Shown here in pieces: positions 36,468 through 49,418 of a stretch of DNA of 64,000 nucleotides. Positions within the stretch are counted from its first letter, which is position 1. Each line of letters opens with the position of its first letter. The position numbers and the translations under genes were made by a program. The notes under the pieces were generated by a model, which saw only the letters and a list, made by a program, of their open reading frames with translations, was not told where the DNA came from and searched no databases. Source of the stretch: Lathyrus oleraceus (taxonomy: Eukaryota; Streptophyta; Magnoliopsida; Fabales; Fabaceae). Location of the stretch: positions 182,438,330 through 182,502,329 of the forward strand of contig NC_066581.1 in NCBI RefSeq assembly GCF_024323335.1, written 5' to 3'.

Positions 36468-37400
36468 GTTGTATGTTGGTTTGTCAATGTTTGCTGGTGA
36501 TGCTGCATTGCCTTGGTTTATGTTATGCCTTGCATTGGTTTTGTTGGCAAGGTTAAACCGTGGTATTAATCTGGTATGTATAGGGCTTCACATAAATCAT
36601 TGGCATCCTTTGGTTCAACTTGTTGCAATGCTTAATGACACGATGAACTGTTTCAGGAACATACTCAAGTACCAAATTACGGTATAGTTCATTCTTCTAA
36701 CATCCTTTAGATGCTCAATATTTTGTTCAAGTGCCTTGTTTACTTCACTCATCTCTGTAACTTACACTGATTTTTTTTTGCTGCAGTTCCAACAACAAGT
36801 TCTACTAACTCAGTTTCTATCAATCTTCCAGAAAAAATTTGGCTCGAGGCTCAGTGTCTTCTACTTGATACTGTTTGATATTTGTGATGGTGAGTTGAAT
36901 ATGAATCCCTGAAAGATATCATCACAAAGCACAACGGACACCTTTTCAACAGTTTGCACCTTGGAGCACGAGAATCTCCACGGTCCACATCAGTCCCTCT
37001 TGAAGCACCAGCCCTTCTCCTCGCGGTTATCCCCTCCCAAATCAACGTTGTTTTTATTCAAACTTGCAACACCTTCCGGTGGTACCACATGATTTTGATC
37101 TCTTCTTTGAAACTTATCAGTGTACAAAGCCTGTCTGGTCATGGTTTGGTTGATGTTGCTGTTTTGGTTTTTTTTTTCTTGCAGGCTTCCTGTGTTCAGC
37201 CCCAAAATCAAAGGGTGTCGCAAGCTTTTTGCTATCATTGTAAGCCGGATAAGCATTTGTTATCAGTGCAGAATGAATTGCAATTAGGCTCTGCGGAAGG
37301 TTAGATAGCAGTTTAACGTTTTGGACTTATCATATGCGGTTCTGTTGCAGCCGACGGTGACCCAACTATTCTGTCACATCTTAGCAGGTTTTGGAGCTAA
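36468..37400 (+). pseudogene. Exon-like segments of an unrecognised gene, second LTR copy
   Basis: Counterpart of 18486-19417, with candidate exons 36468-36573, 36657-36681, 36787-36889, 37185-37299 and 37351-37400. All splice-like signals are retained. One substitution and one T-tract indel separate the copies in this stretch, and neither touches a splice site. Confidence 0.45.
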
Positions 37401-38701
37401 GTATACAACCTCCGGCATTATGCACTTTATTACGAAGAAATTGTTTGCTGTACTCATTGTGGATGATGTGAGCTTGAGAGAAAATCGCTATTTGATGCAA
37501 CCAACTGCCAGTAGTGCAAAATATTCTCCTAGTGCTCAGAACTGCATCCTTGACAAATCGAGCAGCATCAGTCTCAGATGCCGATGCATTCTCATTCTTC
37601 TGCCTAAAATTCTTTAGGATCTCCTGTGGCTCATAAGGGGACAATTTTGTAGCTTGTAAGATTCTGTATTAGAACTTCTGACTTGTATGCAGTTCTTAAG
37701 TGGGATATTCCATGAACCGATAAAACCTGTACCTCCTGTGACACAAACTCTTCCTTTTCCTTATGCCATTATCACACTTTTCTTGCAAAATATTTTTCAC
37801 ACTTTATTGTTATATTGATTACTCTTGTATGAATGTCGATGGCCCTATAAATGCACTGTCTGAACTTATTATTGGCAGGTCAATGTAGGGACGTGAGGTC
37901 CATACAACTTTTGCGCTTTATTTAAGCAATGTTTATTCATGATGTGTCTTTTAAAGGATGAAGCAAGTTATTTTAGAGGATGAAGCAAGTTATGTAAGGA
38001 TTTCAAAATTCAAATACTGTCATGATCACATGTAACCTATTATACACAACTTTGAATTATGATGACTTCTATTCTTTTGTTTAAAAAAAAAAACCAACAA
38101 AACCAATTAAAATCTAATCAATCTATAATTGGTTAAAATTACTCTGATGTCAACTTTAACATTCATTTGGATATTAAAGTCAATTAGAGTTTGAATCATT
38201 AGTAAAACACAATTAAGATTAACTTGAAATTTGGAATTAGATTTACTTTGAAATTAAATTGAAATTAAAAATTAAAAAAAAAGTCAAATAACTAAAATCC
38301 ATTTTGTAATCACAAAGCACCATGATCAAAAGGCTAAATAACCAATGTTTATCACAAAATATGGATTTGGGAATGAATGTATGCAAATGAACTTTAGGCC
38401 AAACGCCTAAGTGAAAAAGAAAAAAATGAAAGAAATTCAGGACCAAAATCGGGGTATGACAGGGTTTGCCAAAGCACAAGAGGAATGACAAGGCGAACAA
38501 TGATTGAGTTGATTGATTAGGATTCAAAGACTTAATTACAAAGGGAATGATCCAAGGGATATCTGAATGTCAATAGGAGTATGATTGACGATCCACTGAG
38601 GAAGAAATGATTAATGTGCAATGGTGTTTCACAATTGAAGTGTTGAATGATTGAGGTTTTCTTGAAGGATAAGACTTGCCAATTGAGTGATTCGAATTGC
38701 A

Positions 38702-39340
38702 CTAAAGTCTATGAACAAAGGCGAACACCTTGAGCAATTGGGTCATTCGTCCCATACCCAAGAATATTCTAGACAAGGATAAGAATTCTCCACTCTCATC
38801 ATTCTTTGTTTCTTAAGGCTCATAGCGTGCAACTCGAATCAAAATTAATAAGTTGCTGATAGGAGGTCCTTTATGCTGATCCTATTGATGTTGCGTCATT
38901 TGCTGTAGAAGGAGACTCGACAATCATGTAATTTAAACTATGCTAAAGTCTATGAATAGAGGTGAATACGATGAGCCACATGCCAAATGTCCCACACCCA
39001 AAGATATCCAGAATGAGTGTAGGAAAGCTCTAGTCTCATTCCTTCTCTATTGCTTAAGGCTTGTGCCACACACTTTGAATTATGATTGATGAGTTATTGG
39101 TGTAGTCCTTTGCTTGTTGCATTAATGCTTTGTGAAGAGATACTTGCCTATAGTATGATTTGAATTGTGCTAAAGTCTATGAATAGAGGTGAATACGATG
39201 AGCACTGGGTCATTCGTCCCATACCCAAAGATATTCAGAATGGGGGTAGGAATTCTCCAGTCCCATTCCTTCTCTATTACTTAAGGCTCATGCCACACAA
39301 TTCTAACTTTGATTTGACAAGCTCTTGAAGATGCCACATT
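38702..39340. repeat. Tandem array, three units of about 230-240 bp
   Basis: Units start CTAAAGTCTATGAA at 38702, 38944 and 39170, with 'attcgtcccatacccaa', 'gatattc.agaat' and 'cttaaggct' blocks in order. Identity between units is moderate, so the array is old. Confidence 0.75.
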
Positions 39341-41004
39341 TGATGTGCTTATGTTATCCACTACTTAGTATGACTAAGGATGCCTTGATCGAGAATCTGA
39401 CTTGAGGCTTCGAGCTCCACAACTTACAGAAAAAGTCTTATTAAGTGACCAAAGGTATTTTGGTCACTCAATTAGACTATGAGATTATACAAGTTCAGAG
39501 AATTTAATTGATTCAAATTACTTTTGATCAATTTGAATCGAAAGGTTTGAATTAATTGGAAATTAAGATTAAACCTAATCTAAAGGTTAGAATTTAATCA
39601 AACTAACCTAAGGGTACATGTGATGATTAGTCAAGACTTGATTAAAAATCTATGTCAAAAAAAGTTCCTAAGGGAACATGCAATTAAATGGTCAAAAATG
39701 CAAAAATAACCCCTAAGGGGTAAAATGGTCAATTCACAAAAATATCCAATCATGAACACAAATTTATTTCTAATTAAAGTCTAATTAGAACCTACAAATT
39801 GATTAAATCCTAAGATCTATTTTAACCTAATGTTCAAGAATTAACTAAATTCTAAAATTAACAAAAATCTAATTATTTTTTGATTTCTAATCTAATTAAA
39901 ACCATATTAAAATATAATTAGAAAATTATACAAAACTCCAATTAATTCCTAAATTCTAATTAAAATCTAAAGCCTAATTAAACATAATTAAAATGCTAAC
40001 AAGACAATTACCAAAAATATCAACACAAAATAAAATGGAATTAAAGGTAATTAAAATGGTAATTAAAATGTTGGGCCAACGGGAGTGTAGATCCTGAATA
40101 TAGTGTGCAAAATTCAGCAAAAGGGGGCTTTGGGCCCAACAGAATAAGCCCAAATACAAGGAAGTGTAGTTGGGTTCAGCAAGTATTAAGGAAAACAGGG
40201 GTGTGGAAAACAAACTATTGGGCTTAATGGTTAAGCCCAAGAGAATTTGCAAAGGGGAGTGCAAAAATTCAGCAAAATCACTTCATCATATTTATACATC
40301 ATCTTCTAATTCTCATGTAAAAAAAGAACCACCACCGGAGCTCCGGCACCACCGTGTTGGAGTTGGCCGGAATCAAGAAAAGACACCATTTTCCTACTCC
40401 TCTCAACCTCTTCTATCCTAATCCCTCATCCATTCTAACTACAAGTTAATCAATTCTGGAAATCAAGCCATTAAAGTAAAGAAACCTAAACACAAAATTT
40501 GAAATTAAATGGAGGTGGAGGAGAATCAAACCATCAAACCTTGGGGTTTTGATTCTCCATTACACAAGCTACATTGTGGTATCAAAAATTCAGCAAACAA
40601 GCAAAGATGAAGATTCACCGACCTACAAGATGGAGGATTGTCTTGGAACTTGTTGAAATTTGGAGGTGATGAAGATGAAGAAGAGAAAACCATAAGTATG
40701 CTACTTTGAACCTTTAATCTTCTACTTCTACTATGAACTCCTCCTCTTCAAGAACCAACTCTGAAAAATTATGAATTGAATTGTTGTTTTTGATGTTGAT
40801 TATGTGAATGTAGGGATGATTGTTGAATGCAAGAGGTTTATCTAAAATGATAATAAACTTTAATGTGAAGCTTACTCCAATGGTGATTTGAGCTTTGGTG
40901 TAGGGAGGGGAATTGAAGAAGATGAACTGAGAGGAGAAAGCTTGAATTTGCAATGAGTAATTTGAGAGAATGATCAAGTTTTGAGTTTTTGCTCCCCCTT
41001 TGTG

Positions 41005-41012
41005 TTTATATA
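41005..41012 (-). promoter_or_regulatory. Old Ogre LTR TATA box
   Basis: CCTATATAAACAC on the minus strand, followed in sense direction by purine-rich then CA/CT-rich sequence, as at a plant LTR transcription start. Confidence 0.55.
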
Positions 41013-41390
41013 GGTTACAGGTTTGGATTAAATGGAGGTTCAGAGTTAGTTTTGATGTGGCTTGGAATGATTTAAATGAGGCTTCGAATTAGTTAAAATG
41101 GTTTGGAATTGGTGTGAAGTGGTTTGGAGTTAGTTTGATGTGGTTTGGAATTAGTTTGATGTGGTTTGGAATTAGTTTAAGACTGTTATGATAGTTGGGG
41201 GATGTTAGAATAGCTTAAAGTTGATTATTTTAAGTGTTGGGAAGACTTGGTTTAATGCATGAATATTATGGTTGGTTTCTGCATATTTATGTAGAGATTT
41301 CAATGTGCATTGATGCAAGCATTGGAACTGTTTTGGAGTGCAAAGGAAACTGCATTATTGCTGAAAAATGCTGTATTTTGGCCCATTGTT

Positions 41391-41660
41391 CCAGGGGAAA
41401 TCGATTTACCAAGCATGGAAATCGATTTACATCATGAAAAATTGTTTTCTTTTTGCTACCGTCCCAGGGGAAATCGATTTACCAAGCATGGAAATCGATT
41501 TCCATCATCCAGAAATACATTTTTTGGCTGCTAGAGTAGGGAAATCGATTTCCCAAACATGGTAATCGATTTCCATCATCCAGAAATGAAATATTTGGCT
41601 ACTGGAGCATGGAAATCGATTTCCCAAACATGGTATTTTATTTCCATCATGCAAAATGGG
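41391..41660. repeat. Tandem array with ATCGAT palindromes, four units of about 70 bp
   Basis: Units start near 41391, 41464, 41536 and 41604. Each contains two GGAAATCGATTT motifs separated by 'accaagcat' or 'cccaaacat', so the symmetric hexamer ATCGAT recurs seven times. Open frames across this region are by-products of the repeat. Confidence 0.8.
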
Positions 41661-42446
41661 TTTTTTTCCTTTGTTTTGATGCATGGGGTCATGTGTGAGG
41701 CATAATGGCTTGGCTTTCTTTGAATGAATGAATGAATGAAATTGAATTAATGGGTCATATAATGACTTGATCAAATGAATTTGTATCAATGGGACTATAA
41801 ATCAAAGCATGAATGAATCTTGACATTTTAATAAGACAATGAAAGTAATGGATGACTTGATCAAATGAATTTGTATCAATGGGACTATAAATCATGAGGC
41901 TATGAGGTCAATGAAACATGAATGTAAACATGCATGAATCAATCACATAACACCATTAATTAGGGTTTACTAGGTCAAAGTTCGAAGATATGTATCAATC
42001 AAGAATCTCAAGCCATGTGAGAAGTCAACTCAAGTGGCGTATCGATACCATGAACCACAACCAGGGTTCCCACTACCTCAATGCAAACCATCGGGTTCAC
42101 AAACCTCAAAGCCAAGGACTAGGGTTTTGATGAACCGTAGATTAGAAAGCTAAACCAACAAAGCACCTAAATACCAATTATCCCTGATCAAGGTTTCAGA
42201 CAAAACCCAAAGCTCCACAGGAAACACCTCAAACCATGGACCCATAATTAGGGTTCAAAAGTCAGGTTAATTATACAGAAGTTCAACCATAAGATCCCAT
42301 AGGAGCAAAGTCAAGAATTGGGGTTTCAACCCATAAGGTGTGCAATACCACCATCTTAAAAAAAAAGCCCTTGTTTTTATAAACCATAAGAATTAAATCT
42401 ATGAGGCTTGTTAGGAAGTATTAATCATGAATGAATTATGTACATG

Positions 42447-43852
42447 TGATCAGTCACCATTTTCACTATATTTTTGTTGCTTATCCGACAAGAAACCAAC
42501 GATTTTGAGACACTGTGCAAGCATTTTGGTACTTTTTAAGGCAATTTTACTTCCCGTATAATATTTAAGCATTTCCATTCATTATCATATTTTCCTTTAT
42601 ATTTTCGTAATTTTACGCGTGGGATGTCTGTGTTTTTGTCCAACAGGTCCAGGTGGAAGAACCGAGGAGCTCGGAGCATGACAAGACGAAATTTCGGCAA
42701 GCAAAGGAATGGAAAAACCCCGGTACAGGAGGCCTGACACGGCCACCCGTGTCACCTGACACGAGCCGTGTCAGGAAAAAGGAGAATTAAAGAAAGAAAA
42801 CAGTAGCCTGACATGGCCCATGTCAAGCCTTATCCTCAACCGTGTCAAGCCCCATGAGCGTGTCAAGTGAAGCAGTGAGCTGACATGGCCACCCGTGTCA
42901 GCTGACACGGGCCGTGCCAGCCCAAGCCCAAAATTTTCCTTTTTCATCGGGCTTGCAGAGAGATTTTTGGACATATCCACTAGTTTCTTGGAATTTTCAC
43001 TATATAAGAGAACCTTCTAGCAAAGAAAAGATCATCTTGGAACGAGGCAAAACCCAGTATTGTCAAGCAATCAAGTATTACAGAGAGCAAGAAATTCAGA
43101 GAGCTGAAGGTTTTCATGAGCGGAAGCGATTGAATATCGAAGTCATCCAAATACTTGTAATGTGTAATTTTTATCTTGCATTTGTTTTGAAGAATATGAG
43201 TAGCTAAACCCCCAAATGCTAAGGGGGTGTCCCTGATTTAGAATTGTAACGAATTTGAGTATACTTTTGCATTTATAATATTATTCTTACGGTAACCTTT
43301 TGATGTGTTTAATGCTTTCTCTTTCGGACCAATCAAGATTGTTTTGTGGTTATCAATTAGGCTGGACCGCCATTGATAAGGTTTTCATAAGGTTACCCTG
43401 CAGTAGATATCATCTAGGACTAGGGATACCCTGTATGAACAAGAGTGTTCTTGATATAATAAAGCTTAACTTCACCTTAATTACCTATAGACATAGAAAT
43501 TAGGGTAGATTGATTAAAGGTTTTCTCACCAAGGACTTGGGAGAAAATACCATTGAGAACTGGTAGTAATTGATATTTGTTGATGCAATAATGAGTCAGA
43601 GTTATTACAAGGACAAATCATACACCTTCCTTGGCATTGTTCCTCTTACCTTGCAAACCCTTATTTTCATTCTTATTTTCCTTTGCCATTATTTTTATAA
43701 TTTTGAATTAAAAACCCAATTCATACTTTTTGTTTAATTGAATGATAATTTGAACTCGATATTGACGTGCAGTCCTTGAGATCCACATTCGGGGAATTTT
43801 ACCCGTTATTACTATAATAGGAAAAATAGTACATTTGTTATTTTTCCGATCA
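42447..43852 (+). repeat. 5' LTR of the Athila-type element (1406 bp)
   Basis: Contains GACACGG/CCGTGTC inverted repeats at about 42735-42920 and TATATAAGAG near 43001. It keeps a segment of about 65 bp near its 3' end that LTR2 lacks. Confidence 0.9.
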
Positions 43853-43858
43853 AGTTTT

Positions 43859-43875
43859 TGACGCCGTTGCCGGGG
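43859..43875 (+). other. Athila primer binding site
   Basis: TGACGCCGTTGCCGGGG, one base from TGGCGCCGTTGCCGGGG, the site complementary to tRNA-Asp used by many Athila-type elements. It lies 6 bp after the LTR. Confidence 0.8.
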
Positions 43876-44115
43876 ACTGCCAAAATAAAGAGTTTAATTT
43901 TTAGTTCAATTAAAATTTTGTTGCTCTGCAATAAAATTAATTTTCTGTCATTTATATAATTTAATTCACTTATTTGTGTACGCGAGGAGAGCCCTCAACA
44001 GAATTTCTTTTTTGACGCAGAAATTGAGAGAACCCTTCACCGGACACGCTGGAATGCTAGATTGGATTCCAAAGAATAAGTTCCCTCTGATCACTCAGAT
44101 TCAGAAAAAGAAACT

Positions 44116-45731
44116 ATGACTGAAATTCCTCCAGTTCTACCATTTCCACCTCTGGAAAGACTCCTAGGTGACTATGGAGGTGCAAATGCGTCGGGTGGTA
44201 GATTGACCATTGTCAACCAACCGATGAATGTGACAAACTTTCAACTGCATCCTAGCATAATCAATCAACTTGAGAGAAAATCTTTCACCAGAAAGGTTAA
44301 TGAAGATGCTAACAAGCACCTACAGAGATTCCTGACCATGAATACTACTTTGAAAATTGATGGTCATACTGATGAAGCAAAGAAGTTAAGAATGTTCCCG
44401 TTCACTTTATCAGAAGAGGTGGAAGAGTGGTCCTACTCTCTTCCAGCTGGCAGTATTACATTATGGGAAGAGATGGAAACAACTTTCTTAAATGAGTATT
44501 TTCCTCCATCAGTATTTTTGTGAAAAAGGTATGAAATCTTGAACTTCAAACAGAAAGATGGTGAGTCTTTAGAAGATACCTACAAAAGATTCAAAAGGTT
44601 CCTCGTAGCGTGCCCAACTCATAATATGGATCAGACTGGACAAATTCAGATGTTTGTGAATGGGCTGAAAATAAAGACAAACAGTTAATTGATACAGCAG
44701 CCGGTGGCTCAACAAATTTCTCAACAGCCACCAGTATTAAAAGGACCATTGAAGCGATAGTCGCAAATGAGCATCTGGAATTATATGATAGGTGTACAAG
44801 CAAACCTGAATGAGTCATTGACCTGAAAGTAGAAGCAAATAAAATCCGTTTGGAAGATATAGTCGCTGCTGAAGTGGAGAAGAAATTAAAAGTGATGAAT
44901 ATAGCTACTCATTAGGTAGCTCAAATTCAACCTGCTCAGACCATCACTCGTGAAATCTGTAATGGACCTCACCATACTGTGTATTGCTTTGCAACTCCTC
45001 AACAAATTGAAGAGATAAAATTCTTAAATCAGAATAACCCCTACTCTAACACTTACAATCCAGGTTGGAAGAATCATCCAAACTACTCCTGGAAAGATCA
45101 GAAAGGGAATGTTCCACAACAGGGTCAAGGTCAATATCAGACTCAATATCAATAATAGCAAGCTCCAAGGAAAGCAGATTGGGAGATTGTCATTGAAAAC
45201 ATGGCAGCTCAAAATAAGAAATTTGAAGAAGAGACGAGAAATAATCAGAAAAACACCACCGCCTCTCTAAAGAATCTTGAAGTTCAGCTGGGGCAGATAG
45301 CACAACAACTAGCAAATTCTCAAACACCAGGCTCCTTACCAAGTGAAACAGTTCGAAATCCGAGAGGTCAAGAGAATATTAGTACTGTCACGACGAAAAA
45401 GAAAAAGGCTGCTAAAAAGAAAAAAATTATATCACCGGGCGAGCCGAATGAAAAGGAAATTACAAAGGAGACTAAACTGGTGATTAAGTTACCCTACCCT
45501 CAGAGAGTGACAAAGAAGGAACCAAGCGAGACATATTTGGAGAAATTCATGACAATGTTTAAAAAGGTTGAGGGTCATATGTCTTTGTTTGAAGCACTCG
45601 AAAGAATGCCCATGTACAAGAAATTCATGGAAGAGGTAATGGCTGAAAAGAAACTAACAACTGAAGAACAGGTAGCCTGGAAGGAAAAGTATCGTGCAAA
45701 TTCATGGGAGCAGAAAATTCCAAACAAATAG
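44116..45731 (+). pseudogene. Athila Gag, broken
   Basis: The intact start is MTEIPPVLPFPPLERLLGDY, and the Gag domain runs 44116-44523 (LRMFPFTLSEEVEEW, ETTFLNEYFP). A TGA at 44521 and a frameshift near 44687 break it. The reading then continues with AAGGSTNFSTA and EHLELYDR blocks, and a knuckle-like CNGPHHTVYC followed by NPYSNTYNPGWKNHPNYSW. Further stops occur near 44915 and 45153. The last open part (45201-45731) is Lys-rich, ending near WEQKIPNK. Confidence 0.85.
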
Positions 45732-46319
45732 AAGGATCCTGGAACCGTAACATTACCATGCACAATTAAAGGAAGAACCTTCAAAAGGGCACTAATATAT
45801 TCTGGAGCTAGTGTGAGTTTGATGCCATTATCAATCTATCATAGGTTGGGTATTAAAAATGTCAGTGATACAAAGACAAATTTGAAGTTTGCGGATCACT
45901 CAAGAAAGGATGCATATGGTATAGCATAAGACGTACTGGTAAGAATAGAGGACTTGATTTTTCCTGTTGATTTTGTAATCCTAAACATACCTGAAGATAA
46001 TGAGGCACCCATCATTCTGGGTCGACCTTTTATGCAGACAAGTCGATGCAATCTCGACATGGATCAGTGCATATTAACCTTAAAAGTTCATGACAAGGAG
46101 ATAACATTGAATGCTATTGAAGACCAAAAGCTAGAGGAAGATACAAAATCTCATTATCAAGTAGGCTTAATCGGGACAAAGGAGAGAAGGCAAATTAACA
46201 TACCAACATCAGAGAAAGAAACAGGAAGGACCTCTCGACTCTCACCACTGCCATTAGCCACCCTGAATGGAAAGACTCCCATCTCTATTTCAAAAACAAA
46301 GAGAAAGAAAAGAAAATGA
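45732..46319 (+). pseudogene. Athila aspartic protease, inactive
   Basis: The frame after the Gag stop reads a protease: the active-site loop is LIYSGASVSLMP, with Tyr in place of the catalytic Asp, followed by an in-frame stop before DVLVRIEDL and a normal [10 protein letters not shown] flap block. The catalytic change alone would abolish activity. The expected RT does not follow: after 46319 the sequence is non-coding. Confidence 0.85.
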
Positions 46320-47937
46320 AAACAAGGTAAGGAGATGAAGGTTAAAAAGGACTTGTGGCACAAAGGAATCCATACTGATGAAAGAGACAACTTCCTAGTT
46401 GTGGATAAGAGATGCAACAAGGTTTGGAGGCTGAAGTACCCCCCATAACAAGGAAAATGAGCCGTCGAGCCAGGCAACATTAAACGAAGCGCTTCGTGGG
46501 AGGCAACCCACGCGTTACTATTTCTAATTATTGTTTGTGTTTGTTTGTTATTTTAGGTTTGCACAGTGCCTTGCATAAAAGGGAGAAGGTAATCACATGG
46601 AAAAAGTTGGAAAAATGAGCAGAACAACAACCTGACACGACCCATGTTAGGCTTGCAAATTTGAAATTTGTTTGGAAAATTTGAATTTCGTGTGGGCATT
46701 ATGCACTTTTCGCCCCAGTCTCTTAGTGGGGTATTATGAGTCACCCTCCTTCTATCCTATTCTAAAACATTGAGGTCAATGTTTAGTTCAAGTGTGGGGG
46801 AGGTTTTATATGCTTTTTGCCTTTATTTTTTTTTGTTTTATGTTTTATTTTATGTTTTAATTTATTAGTTCCCAATTTTTACCGTTCACATTTGGTTTAG
46901 TTTTACTGTCGGGTATCATGTGTTTAATGTATTTCAGGTTCTTGGTATTATAGTCGGATGAGGTAATGATCAATAGTGGTAGTGGATGAAATGAACACTC
47001 CACTTACTATTGCTTGTTGTGAAGGATCTTCCCAGAAAGTCGATACTGCTGAAGAAAAGATCGGATGCAATTTCTAAAGTTCAACTAACGTAGGTTCCAT
47101 GTGCATTCCGAGTTGAGTAAGAAGCCGCACCATACTCGAAGTACTGTGGATGTTGTCAAGCTTTACCTAACATGGTGAGTGCATAAAAAGCCAAACACAT
47201 TTGTCATCATGAGCGATATTCAGGTATGTATTTATCACTTTGATTTTGCGTAGGTTCTCTGGGAGTTTCACTTCATGTATACACACACTGAGGCACGTTA
47301 TTTGATTATAGCCCCGAGCCTTTCTAGCCATCCCGTTAATGTTATCCTTTGTTAACCCCATTTGAGCCTGTACCCTTTGTTTGTCTAACCACATAAATGT
47401 AACCCGCGACCCAAAACACTTCCTTACCCTGTTCGGAGTCAATGTGATGTCATTAAGTTGTGTTAAATTCTAAGTTTGGGGTAAACCCCATAGTTATAAA
47501 AAACCAAGGTGAGTACAAAAAAAACATAGTTAAAAGAATATTAACATCGGTTCTGAACCCAAAACCACTTGTTTTCCCTTTTGTTTGTATTTACCACACC
47601 ATAACCCAAGCCCCGTTACAACCCGAAAGACCTCAAAAAGTGTGTGTTGTATGTATTTGATATGAAAGGAGAAACTATTCAAACTTATGAGTTGATATTT
47701 CATATTCTAAATTGGGGGTGAAAACACTTTAACCCCGAGAGACTTGGCGTGAAGCGGTACTTCGATGAGGAAGTGCGGCAGAAAACTCATTAGGAAAAGC
47801 AGGAACTATAAAAGGGAGAGTAAAGGCATTGGCGAAAGATCTCAGCAATATCATGGTAAGAATATAAATTTTGGGAAGTGACACTTTGTCGTATAGGACA
47901 TTACTTGAAGACAAGCAATGAGCTAAGTTTGGGGTTG
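46320..47937 (+). other. Athila 3' non-coding region
   Basis: Begins where pol should be. 'gaagcgcttcgtgggaggca' at about 46487 matches the short conserved block that normally lies downstream of integrase in Athila-type elements, which places the pol deletion between 46319 and there. The region ends in a purine-rich GTTTGGGGTTG before the 3' LTR. No gene is seen. Confidence 0.7.
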
Positions 47938-49315
47938 TGATCAGTCACCATTTTTACTATATTTACGTTGCTTATCCGACAAGAAACCAAGAATTTTGTG
48001 ACATTGTGTACGCATTATGGTACCTTTAAAGTTAATTTTCATTCCCGTAAGTTATTTAAGCTATTTTATTAATTATCAGTTTTATTTTGTGTTTTCGTGA
48101 TTTTACGCGTAGGATGTCTGTATTTTTGTCCAACAGGTCTAGGTGGAAGAACCGAGGAACTCGGAGCAAGACAGAGCGGAATTCTGGAAAGTAAAGGAAT
48201 GGAAAAACCCCACTACAGGAGGCCTGACACGGCCACCCGTGTCACCTGACACGAGTTGTGTTAGACAGAAGGAGAATGAAAGAAAGAAAACAGTAGCCTA
48301 ACACGGACGGCCGTGTCAGCTGACACGACCCGTGTCATGCCTTATCCTTAACCGTGTCAAGCCCCATGGGCGTGTCAAGTGAATCAATGAGCTGACACGG
48401 CCACCCGTGTCAGCTGACACGGGCTGTGTCATCCCAAGCCCAAAATTTTCCCTTTTCATCGGACTTTTGATTATCGGGCTTGCAGAGCGATTTTTGGACA
48501 TGTCCACCTGTTGGTTGGAATTTTTACTATATAAGAGAACATTCTACCAAAGAAAAGACCATCTTGGAACGAGGGAAAACACAGTATTGTCAAGCAATCA
48601 AGTATTACAGAGAGCAAGGAGTTCGGAGAGCTGAAGGTTTTCATGAGCAGAACCGATTGAAGATCGAAGTCATCCAAATACTTGTAATGTGTAATTTTTA
48701 TCTGGCATTTGTTTTGAACAATATGAGTAGCTAAACCCCCCAATGCTAGGGGGGTGTCCTTGATTTAGAATTGTAACGAATTTGAGTATACTTTTGCATT
48801 TATAATATTATTCTTACGATAATCTTTTGATGTGTTTAATGCTTTCTATTTCAGACCAATCGAGATTGTTTTATGGTTATCAATTAGGCTAGACCGCCAT
48901 TGATAAGGTTTGCATAAGGTTACTCTACAGTAGATATCACCTAGGACTAGGGATACCCTGTATGAATCAGAGTGTTCTTGATATAATAAAGCTTAACTTC
49001 ACCTTAATTACTTATAGACATAGAAATTAGGGTTGATTGATTAAAGGTTTTCTCACCAAGGACTTGGGAGAAAATACCCTTTAGAACCAGTAGTAATTGA
49101 TATTTGTTAATGCAATAGTGACTCAGAGTTGTTACAGGGATAAATCATACACCTTCCCTGACATTTTTCCTCTTACCTTGCAAACCCTTATTTTCATTCT
49201 TATTTGCCTTTGCCTTTATTTTTATAATTTTGAATCTAAAAACCCAATTCATACTTTTTATTTAATTGAATGATAATTTGAACTCGATATAGTACACTTG
49301 CTATTTTTCCAATCA
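47938..49315 (+). repeat. 3' LTR of the Athila-type element (1378 bp)
   Basis: Same termini as LTR1. The GACACGG inverted repeats lie at about 48227-48430 with one more unit than in LTR1. A deletion of about 65 bp occurs near the end (after 'ctcgatat'). Confidence 0.9.
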
Positions 49316-49320
49316 ACATG

Positions 49321-49405
49321 AATGAGGCATGAATGAGTATAGATGAACCTCAAGTCATGGGTCAGATAAAAAGCATAAGGGGAGGGCAAATTTTGGGGTA
49401 CGACA
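49321..49405 (-). repeat. Old Ogre-like 3' LTR, piece 3 of 3 (sense start)
   Basis: The sense start TGTCGTACCCCAAAATTTGC at 49405 parallels the young LTR start TGTCATACCCCG. It is followed outward by the shared polypurine tract. Confidence 0.8.
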
Positions 49406-49418
49406 ATTGCCCCTATTT
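49406..49418 (-). other. Polypurine tract of old Ogre-like element
   Basis: AAATAGGGGCAAT on the minus strand, one base from the young Ogre tract at 20477-20489. This fixes the LTR/internal boundary. Confidence 0.8.

Larger units (their letters stand above)
38462..42446 (-). repeat. Old Ogre-like 3' LTR, piece 2 of 3
   Basis: It begins with the GGGTT duplicate and the remainder of the 85-bp array, and runs to the Athila insertion (last five bases ACATG). It carries two further arrays and a TATA box. There is no eL24 sequence. Between 39400 and 40980 there is AT-rich non-coding DNA in which the weak open frames show no recognisable protein. The 41660-42440 stretch also shows nothing beyond an ATGA short repeat near 41720. 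Confidence 0.75.
42447..49315 (+). mobile_element. Athila-type Ty3/gypsy element without RT or integrase, 6869 bp
   Basis: Two LTRs (42447-43852, 47938-49315) start TGATCAGTCACC and end in ATCA, with a perfect ACATG target duplication (42442-42446 and 49316-49320). PBS, Gag and the protease remnant match the Athila/Cyclops/Calypso branch, but RT, RNase H and integrase are absent between protease and the 3' non-coding marker. It inserted as a unit into the old Ogre LTR, so either it was moved by another element's enzymes after losing pol, or pol was deleted after insertion. LTRs differ visibly by several per cent plus indels. Confidence 0.9.

Noticed and set aside
44591..45212. Minus-strand open frames across the Athila gag
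   Set aside because: They are antisense to a clear Gag reading with known motifs.
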